NCBI GenBank assembly: GCA_050943535.1 | Contig: JBMNPJ010000003.1 | Location: 233,793 to 297,792, forward strand | DNA length: 64,000 nucleotides | Direction of reading: 5' to 3' | Origin: Massiliimalia sp050943535 | GTDB lineage: Bacteria; Bacillota; Clostridia; Oscillospirales; Ruminococcaceae | Part shown: piece by piece, positions 25,882-34,842 of the stretch | Layout: the number at the start of each line of letters is the position of its first letter | Numbering within the stretch: position 1 is the stretch's first letter | Translations under genes and position numbers: made by a program | Notes under the pieces: generated by a model | What the model saw: only the letters and a program-made list of their open reading frames with translations | The model's database searches: none | Told to the model about the DNA's origin: nothing

Positions 25882-27261
25882 ATGGAAAAACTACAGGAAA
25901 ACAAAATGGGGACAGCTCCCTTGTTTTCTTTGGTTTGGTCAATGTCCCTGCCTGCTATGTTCTCTATGTTAGTTCAGTCTATGTACAATGTGGTGGATAG
26001 CTACTTTGTGGCAAAAATTTCAGAAAACGCTTTGACTGCTGTTTCTTTAGCACAGCCAATACAGCTGCTGATGATTTCTGTTTGCTGCGGTACCGCAGTG
26101 GGATTAAACAGCTTAATTTCACGGCGTTTGGGAGAAGGAAGATATGGAGAAGCAGACCATGCCGCAACCCATGGACTGATTTTAGGACTTTTTAACTGGC
26201 TTGTATTTGCGCTTCTGGGACTATTTGGAACCCAGGCTTTTTTTGACGCTACTACATCCAATCCGGAAATCCATCAAATGGGTACTACCTATACCTATAT
26301 TGTTACGGTTTGTTCCATTGGGATTTTTGTGGAAATGAATATTGAGCGTATTATTCAGGCTACAGGAAACATGATTTATCCTATGATTTTTCAGCTGATT
26401 GGAGCGATTACCAATATTATTTTGGATCCGGTGCTGATTTTTGGATTAGGCGGGATGCCTGAAATGGGAATTGCCGGTGCGGCTGCTGCTACAGTCATTG
26501 GACAGATTTTAGCCATGACAGTGGCGTTAGTGGTTTTGTTTACTAAAGAGCACAAAGTAAAAATCAGTTTTAGAGGATTTCATCTGCGCTGGAAAACCAT
26601 TCGGGACATTTATGTAGTAGGGCTGCCTTCTATGGTGATGCAGTCCATCGGTTCCATTTTGGTTTTAATTATGAATTTAATTTTAGGTACTTTCAGTGAT
26701 ACGGCCATTGCGGTCTATGGTGTATATTTTAAGCTCCAGTCCTTTGTATTTATGCCGGTATTTGGTCTCAATAATGGCTTGATGCCGATTATGGGGTATA
26801 ACTTTGGAGCGGGCAATAAAAAACGCCTTATAACTACTATTAAAATTGGATGCGGAATCGCAGCATGTATTATGATTTTAGGAACATTGGTTTTCTGCAT
26901 TTTCCCGAAAGAACTGTTATCTGCTTTTTCTGCATCTGATCACATGCTGGAAATCGGAGTTCCTGCTTTGCGGATTATTTCTTTGTGCTTCCCAGCTGCT
27001 GCATTGGGGATTATTTCCTCTACGGTTTTTCAGGCAGTTGGTATGGGAGGAAAAAGTCTGTTTGTTTCCATTTTGCGTCAGCTGGTTATCTTGGTACCTG
27101 CTGCGTATTTGCTGTCTAAAGTAGGGTTATTCTATGTGTGGTTTGCCTTTCCGTTTGCAGAAGTATTTTCTTTAATTGCCAGCATGGTCTTGCTGTCACA
27201 GGTTTATCGTCACAGAATCGCTCATCTGGTACCAGTTCGTTCTCAGAATGAGGAGGAATAA
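25882..27261 (+). CDS. MATE family multidrug/metabolite efflux transporter
   Basis: 459 residues with about twelve hydrophobic helices in two similar halves. The N-terminal SLVWSMSLPAMFSMLVQSMYNVVDSYFV start, LISRRLGEGRYGEADHAATHGL in the first half and GLNNGLMPIMGYNFGAGNKKRL in the second are diagnostic of the MATE fold. These pumps exchange Na+ or H+ for drugs or metabolites across the membrane. GAGAGG lies about 10 bases before the ATG at 25882; an earlier in-frame TTG would include leader sequence. It is monocistronic and divergent from the M29 gene. Confidence 0.93.
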   Translation: MEKLQENKMGTAPLFSLVWSMSLPAMFSMLVQSMYNVVDSYFVAKISENALTAVSLAQPIQLLMISVCCGTAVGLNSLISRRLGEGRYGEADHAATHGLILGLFNWLVFALLGLFGTQAFFDATTSNPEIHQMGTTYTYIVTVCSIGIFVEMNIERIIQATGNMIYPMIFQLIGAITNIILDPVLIFGLGGMPEMGIAGAAAATVIGQILAMTVALVVLFTKEHKVKISFRGFHLRWKTIRDIYVVGLPSMVMQSIGSILVLIMNLILGTFSDTAIAVYGVYFKLQSFVFMPVFGLNNGLMPIMGYNFGAGNKKRLITTIKIGCGIAACIMILGTLVFCIFPKELLSAFSASDHMLEIGVPALRIISLCFPAAALGIISSTVFQAVGMGGKSLFVSILRQLVILVPAAYLLSKVGLFYVWFAFPFAEVFSLIASMVLLSQVYRHRIAHLVPVRSQNEEE

Positions 27262-27345
27262 CGGTTAGGAAAAGCAGATTTTGCACAAACCCGGCAGAGA
27301 AAATCAACAGCTTTCTGATGGGTTTGTGGAAAAACAAAGAGCTAC

Positions 27346-27374
27346 TTGATTTTTAAATCAGCTTATGCTAAAAT
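27346..27374 (+). promoter_or_regulatory. ileS promoter
   Basis: TTGATT (27346-27351) and TAAAAT (27369-27374) with a 17-bp spacer and an extended TGC before the -10. Confidence 0.65.
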
Positions 27375-27429
27375 ATGAAATTAAGAATTAGGGTGAGTTT
27401 CAAATGTTTTTGAAGCTTGGATTCTTAAA

Positions 27430-27690
27430 TATATGTTAAAACAAGCAATAGCATTGACAGAGACAGTAGGCTTCTGTGAAAAGCATCAGCGAGCCGGGGA
27501 TGGTGCAAGCCCGGTGCGAGTCCGCAGATTCTGAATATCCCTCTGGAGCTGCACGCCAAACGGTTTTCCTATTAAGCGCTGCCGGATTTCCGCCGTTATC
27601 GGAACGCATATGTTGGTATGCTGTAATAGGTGGTATTGCGAAGGAACCTTCGTCCTGTTTACAGGACGGAGGATTTTTATTTTGGAAAGA
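27430..27690 (+). promoter_or_regulatory. T-box riboswitch (isoleucine)
   Basis: The leader before ileS shows a long stem I region with the distal GGGGATGG...GCAAGCCC-type loop. An AUC triplet (27537-27539, Ile codon) sits in the specifier position, with the conserved T-box near 27625-27640 (AATAGGTGGTATTGCG). A strong terminator follows, CCTTCGTCCTGT pairing with ACAGGACGGAGG (about 27647-27672), then TTTTT. Uncharged tRNA-Ile would pair with the AUC and the UGG bulge, favouring the antiterminator. Confidence 0.9.
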
Positions 27691-27715
27691 AAATCAGTTA
27701 GGAGGCTTATTTCTT

Positions 27716-30700
27716 ATGTATCGTAAAGTATCTTCCAACATGAGCTTTCAGGAAAGAGAAAAAGAAGTAGAAGCTTTTTGGCGGGAAAATCACATCTTTG
27801 AAAAAAGTATGTCTTCCCGCACTCCGGACAGAAGCTACACCTTTTATGACGGTCCTCCCACCGCAAACGGGAAACCTCATATCGGCCATGTATTGACCCG
27901 AGTAATCAAGGATATGATTCCAAGATACCGCACCATGAAAGGTTATTATGTTCCCAGAAAAGCTGGATGGGACACCCATGGTCTGCCGGTAGAACTGGAA
28001 GTAGAAAAACTGTTGGGAATCAACGGAAAAGAACAGATCGAAACCTATGGTCTGGAACCATTTATCGAAAAATGTAAGGAAAGTGTTTGGAAATACAAGG
28101 GAATGTGGGAAGACTTTTCCGAAACCGTTGGTTTCTGGGCAGATATGAATGACCCTTATGTAACCTACGACAACAATTTCATTGAATCCGAATGGTGGGC
28201 ACTCAAACAAATTTGGGACAAAGGCCTGATCTATAAAGGTTTTAAAATCGTTCCTTATTGCCCTCGCTGTGGTACCCCTCTGTCCAGCCATGAAGTGGCA
28301 CAGGGATATAAAGATGTAAAAGAACGTTCCGCCATTGCAAAATTTAAAGCAAAAGGTGAAGACGCTTACATTCTGGCATGGACCACAACTCCATGGACAC
28401 TGCCTTCCAACGTGGCTTTGTGTGTAAACCCAAATGAAACTTATGTAAAAGTACAGTGCGGCGAAGAAGTATACTATATTGCTGAGGCACTGGCAACTAC
28501 CGTTTTGGGTGAAGATTACACCGTACTGGAAACCTATGTGGGGAAAGATTTGGAATACAAAGAATACGAACCATTGTTTGACTTTGTACATCCAAAAGAA
28601 AAATGCTGGTATGTTACCTGTGATAACTATGTTACCTTGACAGATGGTACTGGTATCGTTCACATTGCTCCTGCGTTCGGGGAAGACGACGCCAATGTAG
28701 GACGCAACTACAATCTGCCTTTTGTACAGCTGGTAGACGGCAAAGGGGAAATGACCAAAGAAACTCTGTGGCCAGGTATGTTCTGTAAAGACGCTGACCC
28801 AGAAGTGCTGAAAAACCTGAGAGAAAGAAACCTTCTGTTCTCTGCTCCAAGCTTTGAGCACAGCTATCCATTCTGCTGGCGGTGTGATACTCCTTTGATC
28901 TATTACGCAAGAGAATCCTGGTTTATCAAGATGACTGCGGTAAAAGATGATTTGATCCGCAACAACAACACCATCAACTGGATTCCGGAAAGCATTGGGA
29001 AAGGCCGTTTCGGTGACTGGCTTGTGAATGTACAGGACTGGGGTATCAGCCGTAACCGTTACTGGGGAACTCCGCTGAATGTGTGGGAATGTGAATGTGG
29101 TCACCGTCACGCAATTGGAAGCATTGCAGAACTGAAAGAAATGTCTCCAAATTGCCCAGATGATATTGAACTGCACCGTCCTTACATTGATGCAGTTACC
29201 ATTACCTGTCCTCACTGCGGCAAGCAGATGAAACGTGTGCCAGAAGTAATCGACTGTTGGTTTGACTCCGGTTCTATGCCGTTTGCACAGCATCACTATC
29301 CGTTTGAAAATAAAGAACTGTTTGAACAGCAGTTCCCAGCAGACTTTATCTCTGAAGCAGTAGACCAGACTCGCGGATGGTTCTATTCTCTGTTGGCAAT
29401 TTCTACCCTGTTGTTTAACAAGGCTCCTTATAAAAATGTTATCGTATTAGGACATGTACAGGACGAAAACGGACAAAAGATGTCCAAGTCCAAAGGTAAT
29501 GCGGTAGATCCATTTGATGCACTGGCTACTTACGGCGCAGATGCAATCCGTTGGTACTTCTACAGCAATTCCGCTCCATGGCTGCCAAACCGGTTCTACG
29601 GTAAAGCAGTACAGGAAGGTCAGCGGAAGTTTATGTCTACTTTGTGGAACACCTATGCGTTCTTTGTACTGTATGCCAATATTGATGAATTCGACGCAAC
29701 CAAGTACCAGCTGAAAGACTGCAAATTGACTGCAATGGATCAGTGGCTGCTGTCCCGTCTGAACTCTCTCATTCAGGAAGTAGACGGCGATTTGGAAAAC
29801 TATCGGATTCCAGAAGCTGCTCGGGCACTGCAGGACTTTGTAGATGAAATGAGTAACTGGTATGTGAGAAGAAGCCGTGAACGGTTCTGGCAGGAAGGAA
29901 TGTCTGATGATAAAGTAAGTGCATACATGACACTGTACACTGCTTTGGTAACTGTTTCTAAGGTAGCGGCTCCGATGATTCCGTTTATGTGTGAATCCAT
30001 CTACCGCAACCTGGTTTGCAGTATTGATAAAGATGCACCAGAAAGCGTACATTTGTGCGATTACCCAGTAGCAGATGCTTCTTATATCAACAAGACTTTG
30101 GAAGAAGATATGGACGAAGTGCTGAAAGTGGTTGTTTTGGGACGTGCTGCTAGAAATGCTGCAAGCCTGAAAAACCGTCAGCCTTTGGCAGCTATGTATG
30201 TGAAGGCAGACCATGACTTGAGCAAAATGTACTGCGACATTATGAAGGATGAATTGAATGTAAAAGATGTGCAGTTTGTTTCTGATGCATCTGACTTTAC
30301 AACTTATCACTTCAAACCGCAGCTGAGATTGCTGGGTCAGAAATACGGCAAGAAGATTGGGGAAATCCGTACCAAACTGGCAGAGCTGGACGGCAATGCT
30401 GCAAAACGGGAACTGGATGCTACCGGTACATTAACTCTTGCTTTGTCTGATGGAGAAATCAAACTCACAGAAGAAGAACTGCTCATTGAAACCGCTCAAA
30501 AAGAAGGCTATGTTTCCATGGAAGACAATGGAATTACTGTGGCTTTGGACACTACTTTGACAGAAGCACTGATCGAAGAAGGCTTTGTTCGTGAAATCAT
30601 CAGTAAGATTCAGTCCATGAGAAAAGAAGCAGACTTTAATGTGTTGGATCACATCACCATTTATATGACCGGCAGTGATAAACTGGCGGATATCATGACC

Positions 30701-30829
30701 CGCAATCAGGATACCATCAGCCATGATGTACTGGCAGATGACATCAAGATTGGCGAAATGGATGGCTTCACCATGGAATGGGATGTCAATGGTGAAAAAG
30801 CAACCTTTGGTGTAAAAGTGAACGGATAA
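27716..30829 (+). CDS. ileS: Isoleucyl-tRNA synthetase, type 2
   Basis: 1037 residues. The HIGH motif appears as GPPTANGKPHIGHVLTR near residues 44-60, and KMSKSKGNAVDP near 588-599. The editing domain includes AWTTTPWTLPSNVALC. The FYDGPPTANG opening, the length over 1000 residues and the lack of a C-terminal zinc finger point to the eukaryote-like type 2 enzyme, a class that usually tolerates mupirocin. The ATG at 27716 follows TTAGGAGG; the frame stays open upstream through the T-box by chance. Expression should rise when Ile-tRNA is uncharged. Confidence 0.96.
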   Translation: MYRKVSSNMSFQEREKEVEAFWRENHIFEKSMSSRTPDRSYTFYDGPPTANGKPHIGHVLTRVIKDMIPRYRTMKGYYVPRKAGWDTHGLPVELEVEKLLGINGKEQIETYGLEPFIEKCKESVWKYKGMWEDFSETVGFWADMNDPYVTYDNNFIESEWWALKQIWDKGLIYKGFKIVPYCPRCGTPLSSHEVAQGYKDVKERSAIAKFKAKGEDAYILAWTTTPWTLPSNVALCVNPNETYVKVQCGEEVYYIAEALATTVLGEDYTVLETYVGKDLEYKEYEPLFDFVHPKEKCWYVTCDNYVTLTDGTGIVHIAPAFGEDDANVGRNYNLPFVQLVDGKGEMTKETLWPGMFCKDADPEVLKNLRERNLLFSAPSFEHSYPFCWRCDTPLIYYARESWFIKMTAVKDDLIRNNNTINWIPESIGKGRFGDWLVNVQDWGISRNRYWGTPLNVWECECGHRHAIGSIAELKEMSPNCPDDIELHRPYIDAVTITCPHCGKQMKRVPEVIDCWFDSGSMPFAQHHYPFENKELFEQQFPADFISEAVDQTRGWFYSLLAISTLLFNKAPYKNVIVLGHVQDENGQKMSKSKGNAVDPFDALATYGADAIRWYFYSNSAPWLPNRFYGKAVQEGQRKFMSTLWNTYAFFVLYANIDEFDATKYQLKDCKLTAMDQWLLSRLNSLIQEVDGDLENYRIPEAARALQDFVDEMSNWYVRRSRERFWQEGMSDDKVSAYMTLYTALVTVSKVAAPMIPFMCESIYRNLVCSIDKDAPESVHLCDYPVADASYINKTLEEDMDEVLKVVVLGRAARNAASLKNRQPLAAMYVKADHDLSKMYCDIMKDELNVKDVQFVSDASDFTTYHFKPQLRLLGQKYGKKIGEIRTKLAELDGNAAKRELDATGTLTLALSDGEIKLTEEELLIETAQKEGYVSMEDNGITVALDTTLTEALIEEGFVREIISKIQSMRKEADFNVLDHITIYMTGSDKLADIMTRNQDTISHDVLADDIKIGEMDGFTMEWDVNGEKATFGVKVNG

Positions 30830-30860
30830 GCTAAATTGCTTAAAGAGTATAAACTGAAGA

Positions 30861-30922
30861 AGGACGGCTCAAAAGCCGTCCTCTAAAGGTAATATTTTGG
30901 GACCCTTCGGGGTCCCTTTTTA
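30861..30922 (+). terminator. Double hairpin terminator after ileS
   Basis: AGGACGGCT-CAAA-AGCCGTCCT (30861-30882) is followed by GGGACCC-TTCG-GGGTCCC (30899-30916), which runs into TTTTTATTTT. The second has the UUCG tetraloop and the T-run. Confidence 0.85.
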
Positions 30923-31030
30923 TTTTGATTTACTTTTAAAAAGTAAGGTGAAACTTCTGGAAAAAGATAACATTCAATGATATAATATGGTTACTATAAA
31001 ATCAGGAAATGGGAATTTGAGGTGAATGTT

Positions 31031-31642
31031 ATGAAAACGGTGATTACTATCCAGCACACACAATCGGTTCACCATACAAACGGTATGGTAGGTTCCTGGA
31101 CCGATTGGGAGTTATCTCCATTGGGGAAAAGACAAGCTGAGAATATTGGCAAAAAACTTTCCAAAGAGCTGCAGGATAAAAATTTTGTGATGTATTCGTC
31201 TGATTTAACGCGGGCAAGACAAACAGCAGAGATTGTAGGAAACGATTTGGGGATTACCCCTATACTCAGAAAAGAACTGAGAGAAAGAAATCTTGGAAAA
31301 TGTGTTGGAAAATCTGTTCAGTGGTTGCAGGAAAACATGGAGTGTCAGGAAAAGACCGTAGATGACAGAATGTTTTCAGATGCTGAAAGCCGCCGGGATG
31401 AGTGGAACCGTTTGCTGCCCTTTTTTCAAGAGATCATTTCCAATCAAGAAGAAAATATGATCATTGTATCACACGGTGACTTGCTCAGCGTATTCAATGC
31501 CATGTGGCTTGGATTAGATGTAGAAGCTTTGAATCATTTTGAGCTGTTTGGGTTAGCAGGCGGGGTAAGTTATCTGTTTGAAAATGACGATGGAAAACGT
31601 TTTGTAAAACGAATGAGCGACATGTCTTATATTTTAGATTGA
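31031..31642 (+). CDS. Histidine phosphatase superfamily protein lacking the RHG motif
   Basis: 203 residues with the phosphoglycerate-mutase/phosphatase layout: a start strand, WTDWELSPLGKRQAENIG, YSSDLTRARQTAEIV with its conserved Arg, the acid-containing ELRERNLGK and the late MIIVSHGDLLSVF with the second His. However, the hallmark first motif RHG is replaced by QHTQ (ITIQHTQSVHHTNG): the His is kept but the phosphate-binding Arg and the Gly are not. It may be a divergent phosphatase or a non-catalytic member. The ATG at 31031 follows GAGGTG by 7 bases. A TATAAT at 30981-30986 is a likely -10. Confidence 0.85.
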   Translation: MKTVITIQHTQSVHHTNGMVGSWTDWELSPLGKRQAENIGKKLSKELQDKNFVMYSSDLTRARQTAEIVGNDLGITPILRKELRERNLGKCVGKSVQWLQENMECQEKTVDDRMFSDAESRRDEWNRLLPFFQEIISNQEENMIIVSHGDLLSVFNAMWLGLDVEALNHFELFGLAGGVSYLFENDDGKRFVKRMSDMSYILD

Positions 31643-31728
31643 GTGGTTAAGTATAGGCGAAGCCTCTTCGGGATTCTAAGGACAGCAAAAGTATTGTATG
31701 AATCCCTTAGAAAATCTGTCATTCGCGA

Positions 31729-31762
31729 AAAATCCCCTGAGAATTTCTCAGGGGATTTTTTT
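31729..31762. terminator. Terminator between the phosphatase and alcohol dehydrogenase genes
   Basis: AAAATCCCCTGAGAA pairs with TTCTCAGGGGATTTT with a minimal loop and a T-run. It lies between convergent genes and can serve both. Confidence 0.85.
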
Positions 31763-31768
31763 ATGTAT

Positions 31769-32830
31769 TTACCACTGAATATGAACCACAGGTTTAATCA
31801 AATCTCTCGGCTTTTCATCCATTGCAATAAATGCATCAGGAATCTTGTCAAATCCATCATAACGGTAATTGAGCATTTTTTCCGGAGCAATTCGTCCAGA
31901 CTGAATCAAACGGAGCATCTTCTGAATTCTGTAAGCGCCGCCAGGACAGAAACCTCCACGGATTGTTACGTCAGACATTCCCAGACCCCATAAATATGTT
32001 GGAATCTGATAAGTATCAGATGCATCCAGGAAAGTAACATTGGAGATCACACCGTTGGATTTTACAATAGACAAGGCCTGATTCATCGTAGAAGCATTTC
32101 CGCCTGCCAGAATTGCACGGTCAACTTTTCCGCCTTCCAGTTCCAAGATTTGCTGTACTACATCACCGTCTTTATAACTTACAATATCAGTTGCGCCGTA
32201 TTCTCTTGCCAGTTCTGCACAGTTTGGACGGGTACCAATCCCAATAATTCTGCCTGCACCACGCAATCTTGCGCCAGCAACAGCCATCAGTCCTACAGGA
32301 CCAATCCCAAATACAACAACGGTATCGCCTAGCTGAATATCAGCCATTTCTGCACCGTAGAAACCAGTGCTCATCATGTCTACTGTCATCAAAGCAGCGT
32401 CTACACTGACATCCTTTGGAAGCAGAACCAGATTGGCGTCTGCGTTATTTACGTGGAAAAATTCAGCGAATACGCCGTCTTTCTGGGTCAGGTATTTGAA
32501 GCTTCCCATAGAAGCGTAATCGTGAGCGTTGTTGGAACCTCTTTGCTGTAAAGCAGGTGCTTCCCAGTCAGGGGTAACACACGGAACAACTACAGTATCA
32601 CCTACATGGAAATTACGAACCAAAGAGCCAACTTCTACGATTTCTGCTACAGCTTCATGTCCCAAAATGGTTGGCTGCCCAGTAGTAGATCCAGTGTGCA
32701 TAACATGGGTATCGGAAGAACAGGGAGCAACCGCAATGGGGCGAACTACAACACCTAAAGGATCAGCGACCGGTTTTTCCCGTTCTAACCATCCGTGTTC
32801 ACCTGGAGCTAATACAGCATAACCTTTCAT
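31769..32830 (-). CDS. Zinc-dependent secondary alcohol dehydrogenase (NADP-type)
   Basis: 353 residues, closely matching the clostridial secondary alcohol dehydrogenase family. The catalytic zinc ligands lie in VAPCSSDTH (Cys about residue 37), ILGHEAV (His about 59) and the Asp of TVDMMSTGFYGAE (about 150). The cofactor fold has GIGPVGLMAVAGA, and GTRPNC after the second strand, where the Arg fits NADP(H) rather than NAD. It would interconvert ketones/aldehydes and alcohols. AAAGAGGTC precedes the ATG. A near-perfect promoter lies upstream, suggesting strong expression. Confidence 0.92.
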   Translation of the reverse strand: MKGYAVLAPGEHGWLEREKPVADPLGVVVRPIAVAPCSSDTHVMHTGSTTGQPTILGHEAVAEIVEVGSLVRNFHVGDTVVVPCVTPDWEAPALQQRGSNNAHDYASMGSFKYLTQKDGVFAEFFHVNNADANLVLLPKDVSVDAALMTVDMMSTGFYGAEMADIQLGDTVVVFGIGPVGLMAVAGARLRGAGRIIGIGTRPNCAELAREYGATDIVSYKDGDVVQQILELEGGKVDRAILAGGNASTMNQALSIVKSNGVISNVTFLDASDTYQIPTYLWGLGMSDVTIRGGFCPGGAYRIQKMLRLIQSGRIAPEKMLNYRYDGFDKIPDAFIAMDEKPRDLIKPVVHIQW

Positions 32831-32927
32831 GAAAAAGACCTCTTTTCTAAATAATTAATGATTATTTTCTTTCGTATTTAATATTTTTAGTAAAAATTAA
32901 GTTACAAAAATATTATTGAATAATATT

Positions 32928-32956
32928 ATTATATAAGTTTGACTATTTTTTGTCAA
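32928..32956 (-). promoter_or_regulatory. Consensus promoter of the alcohol dehydrogenase gene
   Basis: On the minus strand TTGACA (32956-32951) and TATAAT (32933-32928) match consensus at all twelve bases with a 17-bp spacer. The AT-rich leader of about 90 bases contains an AATAATATTATT palindrome just after the -10. Confidence 0.85.
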
Positions 32957-33026
32957 TATCATGAAATTTGTGTAATTAAACAAATTGGCGTACTCTTTTT
33001 TGTTTGTGGGATATATTTGGAAAACA

Positions 33027-33054
33027 AAAGCGGATGCAATATGCATCCGCTTTT
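33027..33054 (-). terminator. Terminator of the kinase/ECF unit
   Basis: AAAAGCGGATGCA pairs with TGCATCCGCTTTT. It is placed just after the stop of the minus-strand kinase gene. Confidence 0.75.
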
Positions 33055-33069
33055 AAAGATCAATCTGGT

Positions 33070-34140
33070 TTATTCTGTTGTGATGATCATTTCGCATTGT
33101 TCCGGAATTGAAAAATGTGAAAAATACTGATATTCCATGGGAATCCATCGTTGTGCAAAGTTTTGATACATTTCTTCTCCGTTTCTGGCAATAATTCTTT
33201 GTTTCTGTGTTTTAGAAGTCACGTCAAAAAAGATCTTCAAATCATAAGGAAAAGAAAAATATGGATGAAGACAATAAGCGCCTTCCACAATGACAAGAGG
33301 AACATCCGGAAGGGAAACTTCTCCGTCATAATCCATCTTGCAGCAGGAAAACTTTTGATAGGAAAAGGGAAGGGATTCTTTCAGATGGGGAATCACTTCT
33401 TCGGCAAAACGTTCGTAATGAACATTTCCGCCAGGTTCCTGAATCCGGCTTTCCGTCCGCAGGGCTGGCGGCAGAAAAAAGTCATCCATATGAACGACAG
33501 CCCCGTGAAACAAGTCTGCCAATAAGTCAGCTGCCGTTGTTTTCCCAGAGGCTGCTTTTCCTTCCAACGCGATTACCACACGAGACTGGGACTGCATCTT
33601 TCGGAAGATTTCGCCGATTAGGGGGAATAAAGGCTCATATTCCCGACGAATGATCCGGTAACAGGGATGATATGCCTCCCTGTATTGGGGGCTGTGGCTG
33701 ACCATAGGGTATCCCTGAGAGGTATATTCTTTCAGATAGTTTTTTAACTCCTGTTGTGAAAAGGAAAAAGCCCCTTCTTTGCAGACTTGTTCCAGAACTT
33801 TCAAGGATTCTTGAAACTGTTCCATGGACAGAGGAACGGTGCGGGAAGCACTGCGAATAAATAGTTGGGATACGCACTCCAGCGGCAGTACTTGAGTGTC
33901 TACAGCCGCCAGAGAAAGGCGCATATTTCCGTTTCCTAAAAACTCGCAGAGCGGGGAAAGATTGGCAATCCGATTTTGATATTCAGTTACAATACGCTGA
34001 AAACAGGATGTTTCATCTGTAATTAAGTGACCTCCGCCGAATGCACGCTGATACAGCAGCTTGACTGCATCGCAGGGCTGCATGTTTGGATACAGGTGAG
34101 CGTGATTTTTCAGCAGAGTTTTGCAATCAGTCATTTCCAA
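33070..34140 (-). CDS. Uridine-kinase-like P-loop kinase with an N-terminal domain of unknown function
   Basis: 356 residues. Residues 1-180 form a domain I cannot name (PCDAVKLLYQRAFGGGHLI, LPLECVSQLFIRSA, SHSPQYREAYHPCYRII). Residues 187-356 are a uridine kinase/phosphoribulokinase-type domain with Walker A EGKAASGKTTAADLL (193-207), the acceptor strand VVHMDDFFLPPALR and VPLVIVEGAYCLHPYF. Its start overlaps the end of the ECF S-component gene by 14 bp, so the two are translated together. The pairing suggests phosphorylation of the imported vitamin or nucleoside to trap it in the cell; the substrate is not known. Confidence 0.85.
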   Translation of the reverse strand: MEMTDCKTLLKNHAHLYPNMQPCDAVKLLYQRAFGGGHLITDETSCFQRIVTEYQNRIANLSPLCEFLGNGNMRLSLAAVDTQVLPLECVSQLFIRSASRTVPLSMEQFQESLKVLEQVCKEGAFSFSQQELKNYLKEYTSQGYPMVSHSPQYREAYHPCYRIIRREYEPLFPLIGEIFRKMQSQSRVVIALEGKAASGKTTAADLLADLFHGAVVHMDDFFLPPALRTESRIQEPGGNVHYERFAEEVIPHLKESLPFSYQKFSCCKMDYDGEVSLPDVPLVIVEGAYCLHPYFSFPYDLKIFFDVTSKTQKQRIIARNGEEMYQNFAQRWIPMEYQYFSHFSIPEQCEMIITTE

Positions 34141-34651
34141 TAACCCTTGCCTTTCGAAGTGCGATTACAATAATTGGCAGAATCACTAATTGAATAACAA
34201 TTCCTGGCAGAGCGGTTACAAATGCACCTGCAAGCCACATCTGCATAGAGTAAGAACCTGCCTGGAAAATCAGAGCATTGACAATACCGTAGATAATCCG
34301 TCCGCCGATCATTGCCAAAACCAGGGCAATGTAAATATTGGCAGTGCGGTTTTTGGTTTTTACAAAACGGATGAAAAGACCAGCCAGAAGTCCGTAAACT
34401 GCCAATTCACACAGCATAGAAGGCAGGTAAGCAGCGGGAGGCATACCGGTAATTAAGCTGGACAAAGCAGGGGTTAAAACACCGCAGATGAGACCATAAA
34501 CAGGTCCGCAAATCAGCCCACACAGCAGTACCGGAATATGCATGGGCAGCAAAATGCTACCTGCATTGGGAATGGCGTGAAATGCTACAGGAAGTACAAT
34601 TCCCAGAGCCACGCAAAGACCTGCTAATACTAAATTTTTTGTTTGTTTCAT
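34127..34651 (-). CDS. ECF transporter S component (substrate-binding membrane subunit)
   Basis: 174 residues with five to six hydrophobic helices. The N-terminal MKQTKNLVLAGLCVALGIVLP and the GSILLPMHIPVLLCGLICGPVYGLICG block are typical of vitamin-type ECF S components, which bind a vitamin or precursor and dock on the shared EcfAAT module. The specific ligand cannot be read out. The ATG at 34651 follows CAGGAGGAT; a longer in-frame version would run back through a terminator-like hairpin. The gene overlaps a kinase gene and is preceded by a roughly 185-base leader RNA. Confidence 0.85.
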   Translation of the reverse strand: MKQTKNLVLAGLCVALGIVLPVAFHAIPNAGSILLPMHIPVLLCGLICGPVYGLICGVLTPALSSLITGMPPAAYLPSMLCELAVYGLLAGLFIRFVKTKNRTANIYIALVLAMIGGRIIYGIVNALIFQAGSYSMQMWLAGAFVTALPGIVIQLVILPIIVIALRKARVIGND

Positions 34652-34675
34652 GATGAATAAATCCTCCTGTTTAGG

Positions 34676-34836
34676 CAAAAGAAAAGGCATCCATTTTCCA
34701 GGTTCTTTGGAAATGGATACCTTCATGATATCGTTCTATATAAAATAAATGATAAAATAGATTCTTTTGCCAATTTAATCAAATTATTATAGGCTGATCA
34801 GCTTCTGCCAATCGGTCTGACTTCCTGTCAAACAAT
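34676..34836 (-). promoter_or_regulatory. Leader RNA with terminator hairpin before the ECF gene (candidate riboswitch)
   Basis: The predicted transcript starts near 34836 and reaches the start codon at 34651. Near its 3' end AAGGTATCCATTTCCA pairs with TGGAAAATGGATGCCTT (34724-34685) and is followed by TTTTCTTTT. Upstream, ATTGGCA occurs twice (followed by GAAG and AAAG). The layout is that of a terminator-controlled riboswitch, but it matches none of the vitamin riboswitches I know. Confidence 0.5.
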
Positions 34837-34842
34837 GGAATT

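Noticed and set aside
27476..27715. 80-codon N-terminal extension of ileS
   Set aside because: It lies over the T-box and terminator; the proper binding site AGGAGG precedes the ATG at 27716.
27707..29296. 529-codon minus-strand frame opposite ileS
   Set aside because: Shadow of ileS; no start signal or domain.
32900..32960. Rex operator at the alcohol dehydrogenase promoter
   Set aside because: Palindromic AT-rich sequence is present but does not match the TTGTTAA-type Rex box.
34652..34726. 25-codon N-terminal extension of the ECF S component
   Set aside because: The extension lies over the terminator stem and includes the ribosome binding site of the ATG at 34651.
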